From contig CANQYZ010000016.1 in the NCBI GenBank assembly GCA_947628215.1, positions 1-36,853 on the forward strand: a DNA stretch of 36,853 nucleotides. The letters run 5' to 3'. The notes under the pieces were generated by a model. The model was not told the origin of the DNA and did not search any database. It worked only from the letters and a program-made list of their open reading frames with translations. The position numbers and the translations under genes are program-made. Source of the DNA: an uncultured Clostridia bacterium (GTDB taxonomy: Bacteria; Bacillota; Clostridia; TANB77; CAG-508). Below, one piece after another: positions 16,610 through 25,239 of the stretch; the first letter of the stretch is position 1, and every line of letters starts with the position of its first letter.

Positions 16610-16718
16610 CTTCATCAACCTTTATACTATTTTGTATTTCTTCAATGTTTTTAAGTTCAAGAAAAGTATCAATACTTCCTGTGTTTTTAAAAACATTCCA
16701 TACCATTTTATTTATCAT
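16566..16718 (-). CDS. yqzL: YqzL family small protein, 50 residues
   Basis: A small conserved protein of unknown function found between era and recO in Firmicutes. The sequence MVWNVFKNTGSIDTFLELK shows the family pattern of W-x-x-F-x-x-T-G-x-(I/V)-D-x-(Y/F)-L-x-x-K. The start at 16718 follows AGGAG at 9 bases; an in-frame ATG at 16727 sits on the ribosome binding site itself and is rejected. The stop (16566-16568) lies inside recO, giving an overlap of 44 bases. The tail past residue 33 is encoded within this overlap and is longer than I expect for the family. Confidence 0.85.
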   Translation of the reverse strand: MINKMVWNVFKNTGSIDTFLELKNIEEIQNSIKVDEDENSQINGNCNFRK

Positions 16719-16750
16719 AAGTATCATCTCCTGCATATATCCTTTGTTTT

Positions 16751-17668
16751 TTACTTATTTTTATACTGGAATTTTTTTACTATATTTGTACTATCTTCCC
16801 AATTTTCTTGTACTTTTACCCATAATTTTAAATTGATTTTTGCGCCAGCTAATTTTTCTAAATCATGTCTTGCATATGTTCCAATTCTTTTAAGCATATT
16901 TCCATCTTTTCCAATAATAATTCCCTTATGAGAATTCTTCTTACAATAAATTATAGCATATACATCATATATATCTTCTTTTTTTGTTGTCTTTCTATAT
17001 TCAAATTTATCTACTTCAACATAAATTCCATGTGGTACTTCTTCATCTAAAAGCCTTAAAGCTTTTTCTCTTATAATTTCTTCTGCAAGTTGCCTTAATG
17101 TTTGATCTGTATATTCATCTTCTTCGTAATATTTTGGTCCTGCTTTTAATAACTTTTCAATTTCATCTAATATAACTTTTCCATATTTATTATCTAAAGC
17201 AGATACTGGTATTACAGCAGAAAAATCATATTCTCTGCTATAAACTGAAATTAGATTTAAAAGTTTTTCCTTTGGAACTAAATCTATTTTATTTATAATT
17301 AAAATTGTTTTTTTACCAGAAGCTTTTATTTTATCTAAAATCATTCTATCGCCTTTTCCAATTTCATCACTTGTTGCCTCTATTAAGAAAAGTAAGCAAT
17401 CTACATCAGAAATACTTGAAAAAGCAGTATCTACCATCGTCTCTCCAAGTTTCGTTTTAGGCTTATGAATTCCAGGAGTATCAATAAATATAATTTGTGA
17501 ATTTTCTCTATTTACTATTGCTCTTATAGCAGTTCTTGTTGTTTGAGGTTTATTTGCTGTAATTGCAACTTTTTCTTCTATTAAATTGTTTAAAAGGGTT
17601 GATTTTCCAACATTTGTTCTTCCAAGAATTGAAACAAACCCAGATTTAAATTCTTTATTTTGTGACAT
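16751..17668 (-). CDS. era: GTPase Era
   Basis: GTP-binding protein that binds the 3' end of 16S rRNA and acts late in 30S assembly. 305 residues: P-loop GRTNVGKST (16-24), DTPGIHKPK (from 63), NKIDLVPK (from 126) and a C-terminal KH domain containing HKGIIIGKDGNMLKRIG. The P-loop has Thr where Pro is usual (GRPNVGKS), a minor change. The 3' end is followed after 32 bases by yqzL. The leader between 17669 and 17766 has TATAAT on the minus strand but no good -35. Confidence 0.97.
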   Translation of the reverse strand: MSQNKEFKSGFVSILGRTNVGKSTLLNNLIEEKVAITANKPQTTRTAIRAIVNRENSQIIFIDTPGIHKPKTKLGETMVDTAFSSISDVDCLLFLIEATSDEIGKGDRMILDKIKASGKKTILIINKIDLVPKEKLLNLISVYSREYDFSAVIPVSALDNKYGKVILDEIEKLLKAGPKYYEEDEYTDQTLRQLAEEIIREKALRLLDEEVPHGIYVEVDKFEYRKTTKKEDIYDVYAIIYCKKNSHKGIIIGKDGNMLKRIGTYARHDLEKLAGAKINLKLWVKVQENWEDSTNIVKKFQYKNK

Positions 17669-17766
17669 CTATATCTCCTTGCATTTAATTTTATCTAATC
17701 TTATATTTTAGTTTTATTTTAACTTTTTATATTATACTACATTTTAATCAAAAAGAGAAATTAAAT

Positions 17767-17791
17767 AAGCCTTAACCATTGGTTAAAGCTT
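17767..17791 (-). terminator. Terminator after the 282-residue gene
   Basis: An 11-pair stem with a 3-base loop; one pair is U-G on the minus strand and C-A on the plus strand, so it folds better as a minus-strand terminator. T-rich sequence follows on the minus strand. Confidence 0.65.
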
Positions 17792-17801
17792 TATTTTTTT
17801 A

Positions 17802-18650
17802 TTATCTATCATCATGATCATAAGCTACTTTTGTTAAATTACTATTTGACCTATTTCTATTCATTTTATTTAAAACAGATAATATTTCCATGATTGAAGG
17901 TTTTTTAGACATCTGTTCTAATTCATCTTCTGAATATTCTAAACTACTATATATCTCTTTTGCATAAAATGAGGTTACATAATCAAAAAATCCGCCATAT
18001 TTTGAAAGAATAGATATGAAATAGTCTGCCATATCAGGACTTATTGTTCCTTCATCTATTTTTTGAACCCCTGTAGATTTAGATTTTACTCTTCTTACTG
18101 TTTCAATCATTCTTTTAGTATATTCTTCTATAAAGTCTTTTCTTGGCTGCTCATTTTCCATAGCTTCATCTATAGATGATTCTATAAAATCTTTTGCAGA
18201 AACTATATATTCTTTATCTTCATCAGATAAATTGATTTCTTGTAATATACGATTTCTACTCTTTGATAATGAATCACTTTTTTCTGTATTTCTATGTTTT
18301 GAAAATTCTTCAAGCAAATAATTTATTTTTCTCATGCTTGGATCACTTTTTACTATATTTCTATATATTCCTCCATTTTCAGCAATGCTTGCTATAAAAG
18401 AATCTGTATATGGAAGAAGCATTACCATAGAATCTAAAGTACTATCTCCAGTAGATCTACTTTTAATTGAATCTACTATTCTCATTATTTCTCTTATATA
18501 AGTTTCAAAATATTCATCTTCTAGAACATTTTTCATTTTTTCAGACATGCTTTCATCTAGATATTTTACTGCAGATTCTATATATTTTTTTTCATTATAA
18601 CTTAATTGTTCAAATTCTAGGCTTTTTAGAAATTTTTCATTTACATTCAT
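17802..18650 (-). CDS. Hypothetical protein with internal duplication, 282 residues
   Basis: Unrecognised, all-helical and soluble in appearance. The N-half (about 11-100) and C-half (about 134-225) are diverged copies of one domain: both have LS, then (E/K)YI, a following SA(V/K), ES at the helix end, and a KS(R/K)STG motif, then FI and a GG pair. The copies are joined by a Ser/Arg-rich linker. It starts after TTTGGAGGAAG. It lies between ybeY and era, 55 bases after ybeY, where Firmicutes often carry cdd or dgkA instead. A role in rRNA maturation or cell envelope work cannot be inferred beyond position. Confidence 0.8.
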   Translation of the reverse strand: MNVNEKFLKSLEFEQLSYNEKKYIESAVKYLDESMSEKMKNVLEDEYFETYIREIMRIVDSIKSRSTGDSTLDSMVMLLPYTDSFIASIAENGGIYRNIVKSDPSMRKINYLLEEFSKHRNTEKSDSLSKSRNRILQEINLSDEDKEYIVSAKDFIESSIDEAMENEQPRKDFIEEYTKRMIETVRRVKSKSTGVQKIDEGTISPDMADYFISILSKYGGFFDYVTSFYAKEIYSSLEYSEDELEQMSKKPSIMEILSVLNKMNRNRSNSNLTKVAYDHDDR

Positions 18651-18705
18651 AAACTTCCTCCAAAATATTTTAAGCTACTAATAAAGAAAAATTTTTTTGC
18701 ACATT

Positions 18706-19176
18706 TTATTCTCTTACTATGTTTAATTTGCTTAAAATATTTTCTTCTTTTTCTCTCATTTCCTGTTTTTCTATAGCTTTAATATGATCATATCCCATAA
18801 GATGATAAAATCCGTGTACAAGCATATATGATAATTCTCTTTCAAAAGAATGTCCATACTCTTTTGCTTGCTCTCTTACTTTTTCAACAGAAATTACTAT
18901 ATCTCCTATTGGCTCTTCTATCTCTTTATTTAAGTCTTTAATTTCATCTCTTTCATACATTGGAAAAGAAAGTACATCTGTAGTCTTGTCTATTTTTCTA
19001 TATTCTTTATTCATTTTTTGAATTCTATCTGCCCCTGTTAAAATAACACTAACATATAATTTAGAATCTAAAATATTTTCTTCTTTAAAGCACTCTTCAA
19101 ATACAGTATTAATTAGATTATCAAACTCGTTAGTTTCCGGTATATCTAAGAATTCAACTTCTACAACTTTTCTCAT
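18706..19176 (-). CDS. ybeY: Endoribonuclease YbeY
   Basis: Zinc-dependent RNase needed for 16S rRNA 3' end maturation and ribosome quality control. 156 residues with the metal-binding motif HGFYHLMGYDH (His121, His125, His131) and the upstream KTTDVLSFPMYE. One residue in the motif differs from the common HGxLHLxGYDH, with Tyr before the second His. It starts 11 bases after the 390-residue gene and sits in the yqfC-yqfD-ybeY-era neighbourhood. phoH, which normally lies between yqfD and ybeY, is absent. Confidence 0.95.
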   Translation of the reverse strand: MRKVVEVEFLDIPETNEFDNLINTVFEECFKEENILDSKLYVSVILTGADRIQKMNKEYRKIDKTTDVLSFPMYERDEIKDLNKEIEEPIGDIVISVEKVREQAKEYGHSFERELSYMLVHGFYHLMGYDHIKAIEKQEMREKEENILSKLNIVRE

Positions 19177-19187
19177 AATTTATTCCT

Positions 19188-20360
19188 TTATTTTACTTTA
19201 ATTAATTTTCCATATGTTCTGCATGAATCTTTAATTTCTCTCATAACTCCAAATTTTACTAATTTATTTTTGTAAAATTTAATTAAATCAATTCCAAAAA
19301 CATCTTCATCTACAAGTAAAAGTTCTCTTTTTAATAATAAGATTTCTTTATCTTTTTCCGTCTTTGAATTTTCAAATTTTTCCCAGAATATCTTAAACTT
19401 TTCTCTTTGTTTTAAATCTTCCCAATATATTTTTGTTGATAATAATTTTTCATTATATTCTTTTAATATATCTAGTAATAATAAATATATGTCTTCTTTT
19501 TGTTTTTTATCTTCTGTATTTTTTACTAGATTCCTACAATCATCTATTATTTTTTCATAACATTTCTCAGCTGCTGTAAGTGGAAGGCTATGAGTAAATA
19601 TAATTCTACTCATATTTAGAAGAAGTATTTTCTTTTCAAGTTCCTGCTTACAAGATAATTCTTTATTTGATAATGATTCGTATTTATCAAAAATCTCTTT
19701 TATTTTATTTAATAAATCACTTTCATCTTGATTTAATTTTAGTGGAATAATTTCTTTCATGTATTCATCAATAGTACTAAAGATATTATAGAAGTTCTTT
19801 TCTATATCACTACTTGTTTTTTTAGTAGAATCAGCAAGAACAACAGAATAATTCTTAAGTATTCCCTTATAAAAAGTATCCATTTTTGATACATAAAATC
19901 CATTATATTTATTTATAACTTTAGTTTTGTCTGATACTTTTAAAGAATCATAATCTAAATTAATTAAATATTTTTGCTTTTTATACTTATATTGAGCATA
20001 ATCTGTATTTTTTAAATTTGTAATTAAATAATACTCTGCCATAGCTTTTTTCTCAAATTCACTTGCAGTATCATTTTTTACTTTTTTATATACAGTATCC
20101 ATTATATGTTTATCAATTGCTTCTAAGTATAAAGAATATGATTCTTCATATTTATCAGAAAGCGCATTTTTCTTAGCATCATCTAAATTTTTCGCATTAT
20201 TTACTGCCTCATATGATTTTAGTAAATTATTACGTTTTAGAGTAATTACAATTCCGTTAATTCCAATTTTAGTTGGAATTAATAATTTAGAAAGCGTATT
20301 AGATAGCTTTCCAAAAAATGTTTTATTTGTATCAATTACTCTTAGACTTCTCTCTGCCAA
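19188..20360 (-). CDS. Hypothetical Lys-rich helical protein, 390 residues
   Basis: Not recognised. Almost entirely alpha-helical and Lys/Glu-rich with no signal peptide or membrane segment and no P-loop, so it is not the PhoH ATPase usually found here. A basic N-terminus (RVIDTNKTFFGKLSN, IPTKIGINGIVITLKRNN) precedes long helices, for example residues 245-330. The N-terminal part resembles a fragment seen at the start of other hypothetical proteins only in composition. It lies between yqfD (22-base gap) and ybeY (11-base gap), so it is surely co-transcribed with them. Confidence 0.8.
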   Translation of the reverse strand: MAERSLRVIDTNKTFFGKLSNTLSKLLIPTKIGINGIVITLKRNNLLKSYEAVNNAKNLDDAKKNALSDKYEESYSLYLEAIDKHIMDTVYKKVKNDTASEFEKKAMAEYYLITNLKNTDYAQYKYKKQKYLINLDYDSLKVSDKTKVINKYNGFYVSKMDTFYKGILKNYSVVLADSTKKTSSDIEKNFYNIFSTIDEYMKEIIPLKLNQDESDLLNKIKEIFDKYESLSNKELSCKQELEKKILLLNMSRIIFTHSLPLTAAEKCYEKIIDDCRNLVKNTEDKKQKEDIYLLLLDILKEYNEKLLSTKIYWEDLKQREKFKIFWEKFENSKTEKDKEILLLKRELLLVDEDVFGIDLIKFYKNKLVKFGVMREIKDSCRTYGKLIKVK

Positions 20361-20382
20361 GATTATACACCCCTTTATTTCT

Positions 20383-21567
20383 TTAGTTTATTTTTTGCTC
20401 TATTCCTATATCCTCTATTACCTCATAAATTACTTTTACTTTTAAAATCGAGTTTTTATCTTCTACTATAACATTTTCATCTATTATTTCTTTATCTTTT
20501 ATCTTATTTTTTAATTTATTTTTTAAATCATCTACTATTTTTTTCTTTAGCTCTTCTTCTGAATAATTTATTTTCTCTTCTTTTTTCTCTATATTTGTAA
20601 ATTTCGTAATTTCGATTGGTAAATAAAAATTGTTAAATATCCTTAGTCTGTTACTGTTTTTTATTGTATCATAATTTTGAAATTTTGACACCCTTTTATT
20701 AAAATTTATTTTAAAATTATTAAGAGAAATTTGATAATAATTTTCTTCTTTTCCTGTAGATTTTTCTATTCTTTGTTCTTTATACTCTTTTTTGCTCTCA
20801 CTATACCATACTTTAGCTTTTATATTTGCAAGGCTATGAACTTTTCTACTATCTGTATATTTTCCTTCTATTATTCCATATACTAAAGTATCTCCTTTTT
20901 TAACAACATCCCCCTTCTCTACAGCTGCAGTTCCAGAAGTTACCTCTATACTTTCTATAATAGCATCCCTGCTAGAAACTATATCACAATAATCATTCTT
21001 ATCTACTATGTCTGGTTTTTCTCTTGCTTTTTCTATTTCTATTACTACATTTGTTCCTTCTATTTTTATTCCACACCAAGATATATCACTTCTATTTAGT
21101 CTTATTTGATTTATTATTTTATCTTTATCTACTTTGCTTTTTAGAATTCCTGTTTTAAGTCCATTATTACTTGTTATGCTTAATATTTCATCTTTATTAA
21201 TATCATTTCCTATTACTTCAATATTCCATACAAATTTAGAAATTACAAAAAGGAATACTAAAATAATTAAAGGCAAAATAAAAAATAGTTTTCTTTTTCT
21301 ATATTTATTTGCTTTAAAAGGTATTCCTCTTTTTCTACTTATTTTTAACTTACATTTTGTAACTTTAGCAATATTTTTAAGTCTCTTAAAGTCTTCTGTA
21401 CTTACATTTGTATATAATATACATTCTCCATCTCTTTTCATATTCCATAAATAAATATTTTCACTTGCACATTTATTTATAAATCTTTCTATGTAATATC
21501 CTTCTACAATGATGTTTACATATCCTGAAAAATATGAATAAAGCTGTTTTATTTGCAAACATATCAC
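20383..21567 (-). CDS. yqfD: Sporulation protein YqfD
   Basis: Mother-cell membrane protein, 394 residues, related to Bacillus YqfD (SpoIV-type). It begins at a GTG (21565-21567) that overlaps the yqfC stop by 4 bases (GTGA). The N-terminal cytoplasmic part contains the YSYFSGYVNIIVEGYYIERF segment; one membrane helix (about 92-112, IILVFLFVISKFVW) is followed by a long extracytoplasmic part with VEKGDVVKKGDTLVYG, typical of the family, and a closing VKVIYEVIEDIG. Coupled with yqfC; the pair is sigma-E controlled in Bacillus. Confidence 0.92.
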   Translation of the reverse strand: MICLQIKQLYSYFSGYVNIIVEGYYIERFINKCASENIYLWNMKRDGECILYTNVSTEDFKRLKNIAKVTKCKLKISRKRGIPFKANKYRKRKLFFILPLIILVFLFVISKFVWNIEVIGNDINKDEILSITSNNGLKTGILKSKVDKDKIINQIRLNRSDISWCGIKIEGTNVVIEIEKAREKPDIVDKNDYCDIVSSRDAIIESIEVTSGTAAVEKGDVVKKGDTLVYGIIEGKYTDSRKVHSLANIKAKVWYSESKKEYKEQRIEKSTGKEENYYQISLNNFKINFNKRVSKFQNYDTIKNSNRLRIFNNFYLPIEITKFTNIEKKEEKINYSEEELKKKIVDDLKNKLKNKIKDKEIIDENVIVEDKNSILKVKVIYEVIEDIGIEQKIN

Positions 21568-21840
21568 CTACATTCAAAATCAATATTTTCTATTACACCC
21601 TTTATACAAATATTATCTTCAGTGACCTTTTCAAGATTTAAATTAAATCCATTTATGCTGATATTTCCGCATACTACTTTTTGCTTTTATAAAAAAATCT
21701 TCATATTCTAAAATTCCTTTACAATTTTCTATTAAAAGCTCTTCATTTCCAACCATTGTAATTTTGGGAATATCAGAAGATACCTCTTTTGGTATTTCCA
21801 AAAACTCATTAATTTTGGATAAATTATTTTTCATTTTCAT
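21564..21840 (-). pseudogene. yqfC: Sporulation protein YqfC, frameshifted by one base
   Basis: Small partner of YqfD. The first frame gives a 65-residue product ending early; its N-terminal part (IPKEVSSDIPKITMVGNEEL, IENCKGILEYEDFF) is the YqfC pattern. In the next frame, directly after the A-rich stretch around 21685, the rest appears (VCGNISINGFNLNL, EKVTEDNICIKGVIE), ending at the TGA that overlaps the yqfD start. One extra A in an A4-A5 run (about 21682-21694) accounts for it; corrected, the protein is 91 residues, the family length. A candidate sigma-E-type promoter, GAATGTT, 13 bases, CATATATA, lies upstream but is tentative. Confidence 0.85.
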
Positions 21841-21897
21841 ATAAAAACCTCTCTTATAAATATATATGCAAAAATAAACATAACATTCATATTTTAC

Positions 21898-22671
21898 TTA
21901 AAATTCATCTAAACTTTTTATATAATATCCTAGATTTTTTATTTGTTTTAAACATTCATCTAAAATCTCACTATTATCTTTAGAAGTCGCATGAAGTAAC
22001 ATAATTTCTCCATTATGAAGATTATCTAATATTTTCTTTTTTCCATACTCCGTTCTTCCTTGCTTTGTCTCATCCCAATCATCATATGCAAAAGACCACA
22101 TTACATTTATATAATTTAAATCTTCACATGTTTTAAAGTAATTTTCACTATACTCTCCTTTTGGTGGTCTTATATATTTCATTTCATATCCTGTTTTTTC
22201 ATAAAGCGCAGTATGTAAATCCATTATTTCTTTTTCCATTTCTTCTCTTGAAAGCTCTGGCATGCATTTATGATTTACAGTATGATTTCCTACAATATGA
22301 CCTTCTTTAATCATTCTATTTACTAAATCAGTATTTGTATTTAAATAATGTGCTGTTATAAAGAAAGTAGCTTTAACATCGTTTTCTTTTAATACATCTA
22401 ATATTTTAGAAGTATATCCAGCTTCATATCCAAGATCAAATGTAAGATATATATTTTTTGAATTTTCATTTCCCAATGCATAAACATTATATTTTTTAAA
22501 AATTTCTAAATTCTTACTTCCTAAATCTGGTCTTTCATGATTCACCCCTCTTTTTATTCCAAAGCAAATCTTTTCATCTAAATTTACATTTGCTTTAACA
22601 TTTGAAGACGCTACTAAAATAATTGCAAGAAAGCAAAATGTTGGAACTAATACATAAAAAAACTTTTTCAT
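21898..22671 (-). CDS. pdaA: Polysaccharide deacetylase, PdaA-like
   Basis: Secreted N-acetylmuramic acid deacetylase, the enzyme type that starts muramic delta-lactam formation in spore cortex. 257 residues: signal anchor 1-28, then CFGIKRGVNHERPDL and TFDLGYEAGYT (catalytic Asp79), the zinc histidines GNHTVNH (130, 134), then RPPKGEYSE and a final LLHATSKDN. The Leu in TFDLGYE replaces the Asn of the Bacillus PdaA motif TFDNGYE. It starts after AGGAGGAGAAT. A GCATT, 16 bases, CATAATT pair upstream looks faintly like a forespore sigma-G promoter. It precedes yqfC by 57 bases, so spore genes cluster here. Confidence 0.88.
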   Translation of the reverse strand: MKKFFYVLVPTFCFLAIILVASSNVKANVNLDEKICFGIKRGVNHERPDLGSKNLEIFKKYNVYALGNENSKNIYLTFDLGYEAGYTSKILDVLKENDVKATFFITAHYLNTNTDLVNRMIKEGHIVGNHTVNHKCMPELSREEMEKEIMDLHTALYEKTGYEMKYIRPPKGEYSENYFKTCEDLNYINVMWSFAYDDWDETKQGRTEYGKKKILDNLHNGEIMLLHATSKDNSEILDECLKQIKNLGYYIKSLDEF

Positions 22672-22731
22672 ATTCTCCTCCTATTCTTCTATAGTAAAGA
22701 ATATGTAATTCTTTTTAAAATTATGAAAAAA

Positions 22732-22752
22732 AGAAAAGCAAAATGCTTTTCT
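22732..22752 (-). terminator. Terminator after the 193-residue gene
   Basis: AGAAAAGCA and TGCTTTTCT form a 9-base stem with a 3-base loop, followed on the minus strand by a run of T. A clear intrinsic terminator. Confidence 0.85.
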
Positions 22753-22773
22753 AAATCTAAAAAATATTTATTC

Positions 22774-23355
22774 CTAATTATTTATAGTATCATTATTTAC
22801 TATATTTTCATCTATATCATTTTCTACTTCTTTAGTATTATTTCCTGTATTTTCTTCAGTTTCATTATTTATACTATTTTCAGTATCTGTGCTCGTTTTA
22901 TTTTTTTCTTCTTCATTATTTTCTTCTTTTTGTGTTTCTTGTTTTTCAGAAGAATTATTTTCATTTTTTTGTTCTTTTTCCACTTTAGATACTATCTTAC
23001 TATTAGAAGTTGTTGTTATTTTTTCAGCACTTTGATTTGTATTTAAATTCTCATCTTGATTAAATTCCTCAGTATCTTTTCTTATATCATTATCTGATGT
23101 AAATACTGCAATTACTCTATTGGCATTAGAAAATCTAATATCACTATCTAAGTATTCTTCATCACTTGGATTTTCTGTAACTTTTTCAAGCTCAATAGTT
23201 GCAATCTTTTCTTCTGGTAACTCTTGCAAGCTTAAAAATAGCATAATAATAACAAAAATCAGGATAATAAGTATTATTAATAATGAACTTAAACTTAATC
23301 CTGATTTTTTCTTTTGCTTGTATTCTTCTCTTAAATATTCCCTATAACTTAACAT
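22774..23355 (-). CDS. Membrane-anchored protein with acidic Asn/Glu-rich tail, 193 residues
   Basis: Unrecognised. A short cytoplasmic start (MLSYREYLREEYKQKKKSG), one membrane helix (about 21-43), then an outside part whose first 50 residues look folded (EEKIATIELEKVTEN, RVIAVFTSD) and whose last 90 are almost only Asn, Glu, Thr, Lys and Ser. The layout resembles a division or sporulation anchor of the single-pass type but no family is evident. The start follows AAAAGGAATTAAAAGG. It has its own strong promoter and terminator, so it is a single-gene unit between the TIM-barrel gene and the deacetylase. Confidence 0.8.
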   Translation of the reverse strand: MLSYREYLREEYKQKKKSGLSLSSLLIILIILIFVIIMLFLSLQELPEEKIATIELEKVTENPSDEEYLDSDIRFSNANRVIAVFTSDNDIRKDTEEFNQDENLNTNQSAEKITTTSNSKIVSKVEKEQKNENNSSEKQETQKEENNEEEKNKTSTDTENSINNETEENTGNNTKEVENDIDENIVNNDTINN

Positions 23356-23393
23356 CCTTTTAATTCCTTTTCTAAGAATTTTTAAACACGCTT

Positions 23394-23422
23394 ATTTTAC
23401 TACACTTTGCGGTTTTTGTCAA
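23394..23422 (-). promoter_or_regulatory. Sigma-A promoter of the 193-residue gene
   Basis: TTGACA (23417-23422), 17 bases, TAAAAT (23394-23399) on the minus strand. Confidence 0.85.
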
Positions 23423-23442
23423 ATTATAGATATTTTTGTTTT

Positions 23443-24288
23443 TTACTCTATATACTTTTTAATCTCTTCACGTAGCATTTTTATTTCTCTTAATTGATCT
23501 GGTCTTTCTCTATAGTCATCTTCTGATACTTCAGTTACAAATATCTTATTTAAAAGATTTCTATCCTTCATCCATTTTAAATCAAAGTCTAAAGTATCAT
23601 TATTTTCATGTGCTCTTCCATGAGTTTTTTTAACTATATATCCATCATTATTTAATGCAGTTGCAAAATGTATTTGGTGAACATATTTCTCGCACAAATC
23701 TTTATCTAAATACTCTTTTACAAAATCTAGAAGATTCTTTTTCCATATAGTAGCTCTTACTTTTATATGAGTCGTATCTATACATACTTTTAAATTTGGA
23801 TGATCTATCTTTTCACATACTTCAAGTACCGTACATGCTTTTTCATTTAATAAATATAAATTTTCAAGTAAAAGTTTAGAATTGCTTCCTTCTAATATTT
23901 TTAAATATTTTCTTAATTTATCTAATACTCCGCTTTCTTCTAATTGTAATGTATTCCATTCTGTGTGGTATAAGATATTTACTGTAATATTTTTTTCTTT
24001 TGAAATATCTACAGCATCTTTTAATTGATTTTCTAAAATAGTTTCATCCTTGAATAATATTTGTTCAATTAAATAATTATCAAGTGGTGTATGTACTGTA
24101 ACTTCTTTTATATTTGGATATACGCCTAATATCATGTCTATTCTTTTTCTAATATCAATATTTGACATATAACCATTTTCATCAAAAAATTGTATTTCTA
24201 TTCCTTTAGCACTATGTACTTCATCTTCAAACTCTTTTGAAAAATTTGTATAGTCTAATTTAGGGTATATTTTAAATTTATCTAGCAT
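23443..24288 (-). CDS. TIM-barrel protein, sugar-phosphate isomerase/epimerase-like
   Basis: 281 residues with strand-end motifs of the xylose-isomerase-like / endonuclease-IV-like barrel: EIQFFDE, EVTVHTPLDN, LLLENL, CIDTTHIK, IHFATALN, THGRAHE and FVTEVSEDD, with His, Glu, Asp and His at positions that could bind a divalent metal. The substrate cannot be told. The start follows AGGAGAATAAAAA. It begins 11 bases after the DUF3137-like gene, and the aminopeptidase genes precede both, so the three or four genes probably share one transcript. A phosphoesterase or isomerase activity is more likely than DNA repair, because the neighbours are housekeeping and membrane genes. Confidence 0.8.
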   Translation of the reverse strand: MLDKFKIYPKLDYTNFSKEFEDEVHSAKGIEIQFFDENGYMSNIDIRKRIDMILGVYPNIKEVTVHTPLDNYLIEQILFKDETILENQLKDAVDISKEKNITVNILYHTEWNTLQLEESGVLDKLRKYLKILEGSNSKLLLENLYLLNEKACTVLEVCEKIDHPNLKVCIDTTHIKVRATIWKKNLLDFVKEYLDKDLCEKYVHQIHFATALNNDGYIVKKTHGRAHENNDTLDFDLKWMKDRNLLNKIFVTEVSEDDYRERPDQLREIKMLREEIKKYIE

Positions 24289-24299
24289 TTTTTATTCTC

Positions 24300-25220
24300 C
24301 TACTTTAATTTTGTTTTATTACTATAAACTACATTATTTTCTATCTTTTGTGCTATATTTTCTATAAATTTAATCAATCTATAATATTTATATAAAATCT
24401 CCTTTTCACTTATAATATCAAATAAATATTCATTATTTATATCATCCATAAATAATCTAATATATAACATTTTTCCTTCTACCATAAGCTCTAAAGTAGT
24501 TTTAAATTCTTTCTTTATTTTAGAAATTTCTTCTACAACTTCTGGATTTATAATTTTCTTTGCCTCTTCTATACTTTCTGCATACATGAAAAGGTTTTCT
24601 CCTACTATCTCCATTTTTTCTTTTTTATTGTTTTTGCTATTTACTTTCATAACATCAATTTCATTTACTTCTCTTTTTAGTGAAGAATACATGAAAATTC
24701 CTTTAAATCCTTGAAGTTGTATGTGCTTAGTGTTTATTTTATGTTTCTTTATGCTTATATTTCCTATACCTATTTTTCTACCATTTCTGTCACCTTCCAT
24801 ATAGCATTTTGAAGAAAAATTTGTATAAGATTTATCAAATCCTGATTTTCTATAATTAGATTCTGACACTTCTCCATTTTCATCATAGACAAAAACATCT
24901 TTTAAGTGAACTGCAAATTCATTTAAAACATCTACTTTTACAACATCATTTTTTTTTCTCATTTCACGTGATGATATGATAGTATATATAGCTGCTATAA
25001 TAAATGCAATTAAAAGTGCTATCCATAATACTATTTTTAAAATATCACTAGTTGCAATAGCAATTACAAATAAAAGCAAAAGCAGAATTCCAGCGAAAAA
25101 CATTTGCGTTTGTTTTATTTCAAGTACATCTAATTGTAACTTATACTTTTCTTTTGCAACTTTTTCTTCCACCCAAGAACATATGTCCTCAAATTCATCT
25201 GGATATTTTTCTTTTTTCAT
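24300..25220 (-). CDS. DUF3137-like membrane protein, 306 residues
   Basis: Two adjacent hydrophobic segments (about 41-60 and 62-85, then a basic SSREMRKKND) follow an amphipathic N-terminus, and a long cytoplasmic part carries the pattern of DUF3137 proteins: a GFDKSY turn, a CYMEGDRNGRKIGIGNISI core and the closing (R)LIKFIENIAQKI. Function in the family is unknown. It starts 19 bases after the M18 peptidase stop and is followed by the barrel gene, so it is in the middle of a likely operon. The assignment to DUF3137 is from pattern memory and would need a profile search. Confidence 0.6.
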   Translation of the reverse strand: MKKEKYPDEFEDICSWVEEKVAKEKYKLQLDVLEIKQTQMFFAGILLLLLFVIAIATSDILKIVLWIALLIAFIIAAIYTIISSREMRKKNDVVKVDVLNEFAVHLKDVFVYDENGEVSESNYRKSGFDKSYTNFSSKCYMEGDRNGRKIGIGNISIKKHKINTKHIQLQGFKGIFMYSSLKREVNEIDVMKVNSKNNKKEKMEIVGENLFMYAESIEEAKKIINPEVVEEISKIKKEFKTTLELMVEGKMLYIRLFMDDINNEYLFDIISEKEILYKYYRLIKFIENIAQKIENNVVYSNKTKLK

Positions 25221-25239
25221 TTGTTTTTCCTCTAATAAT

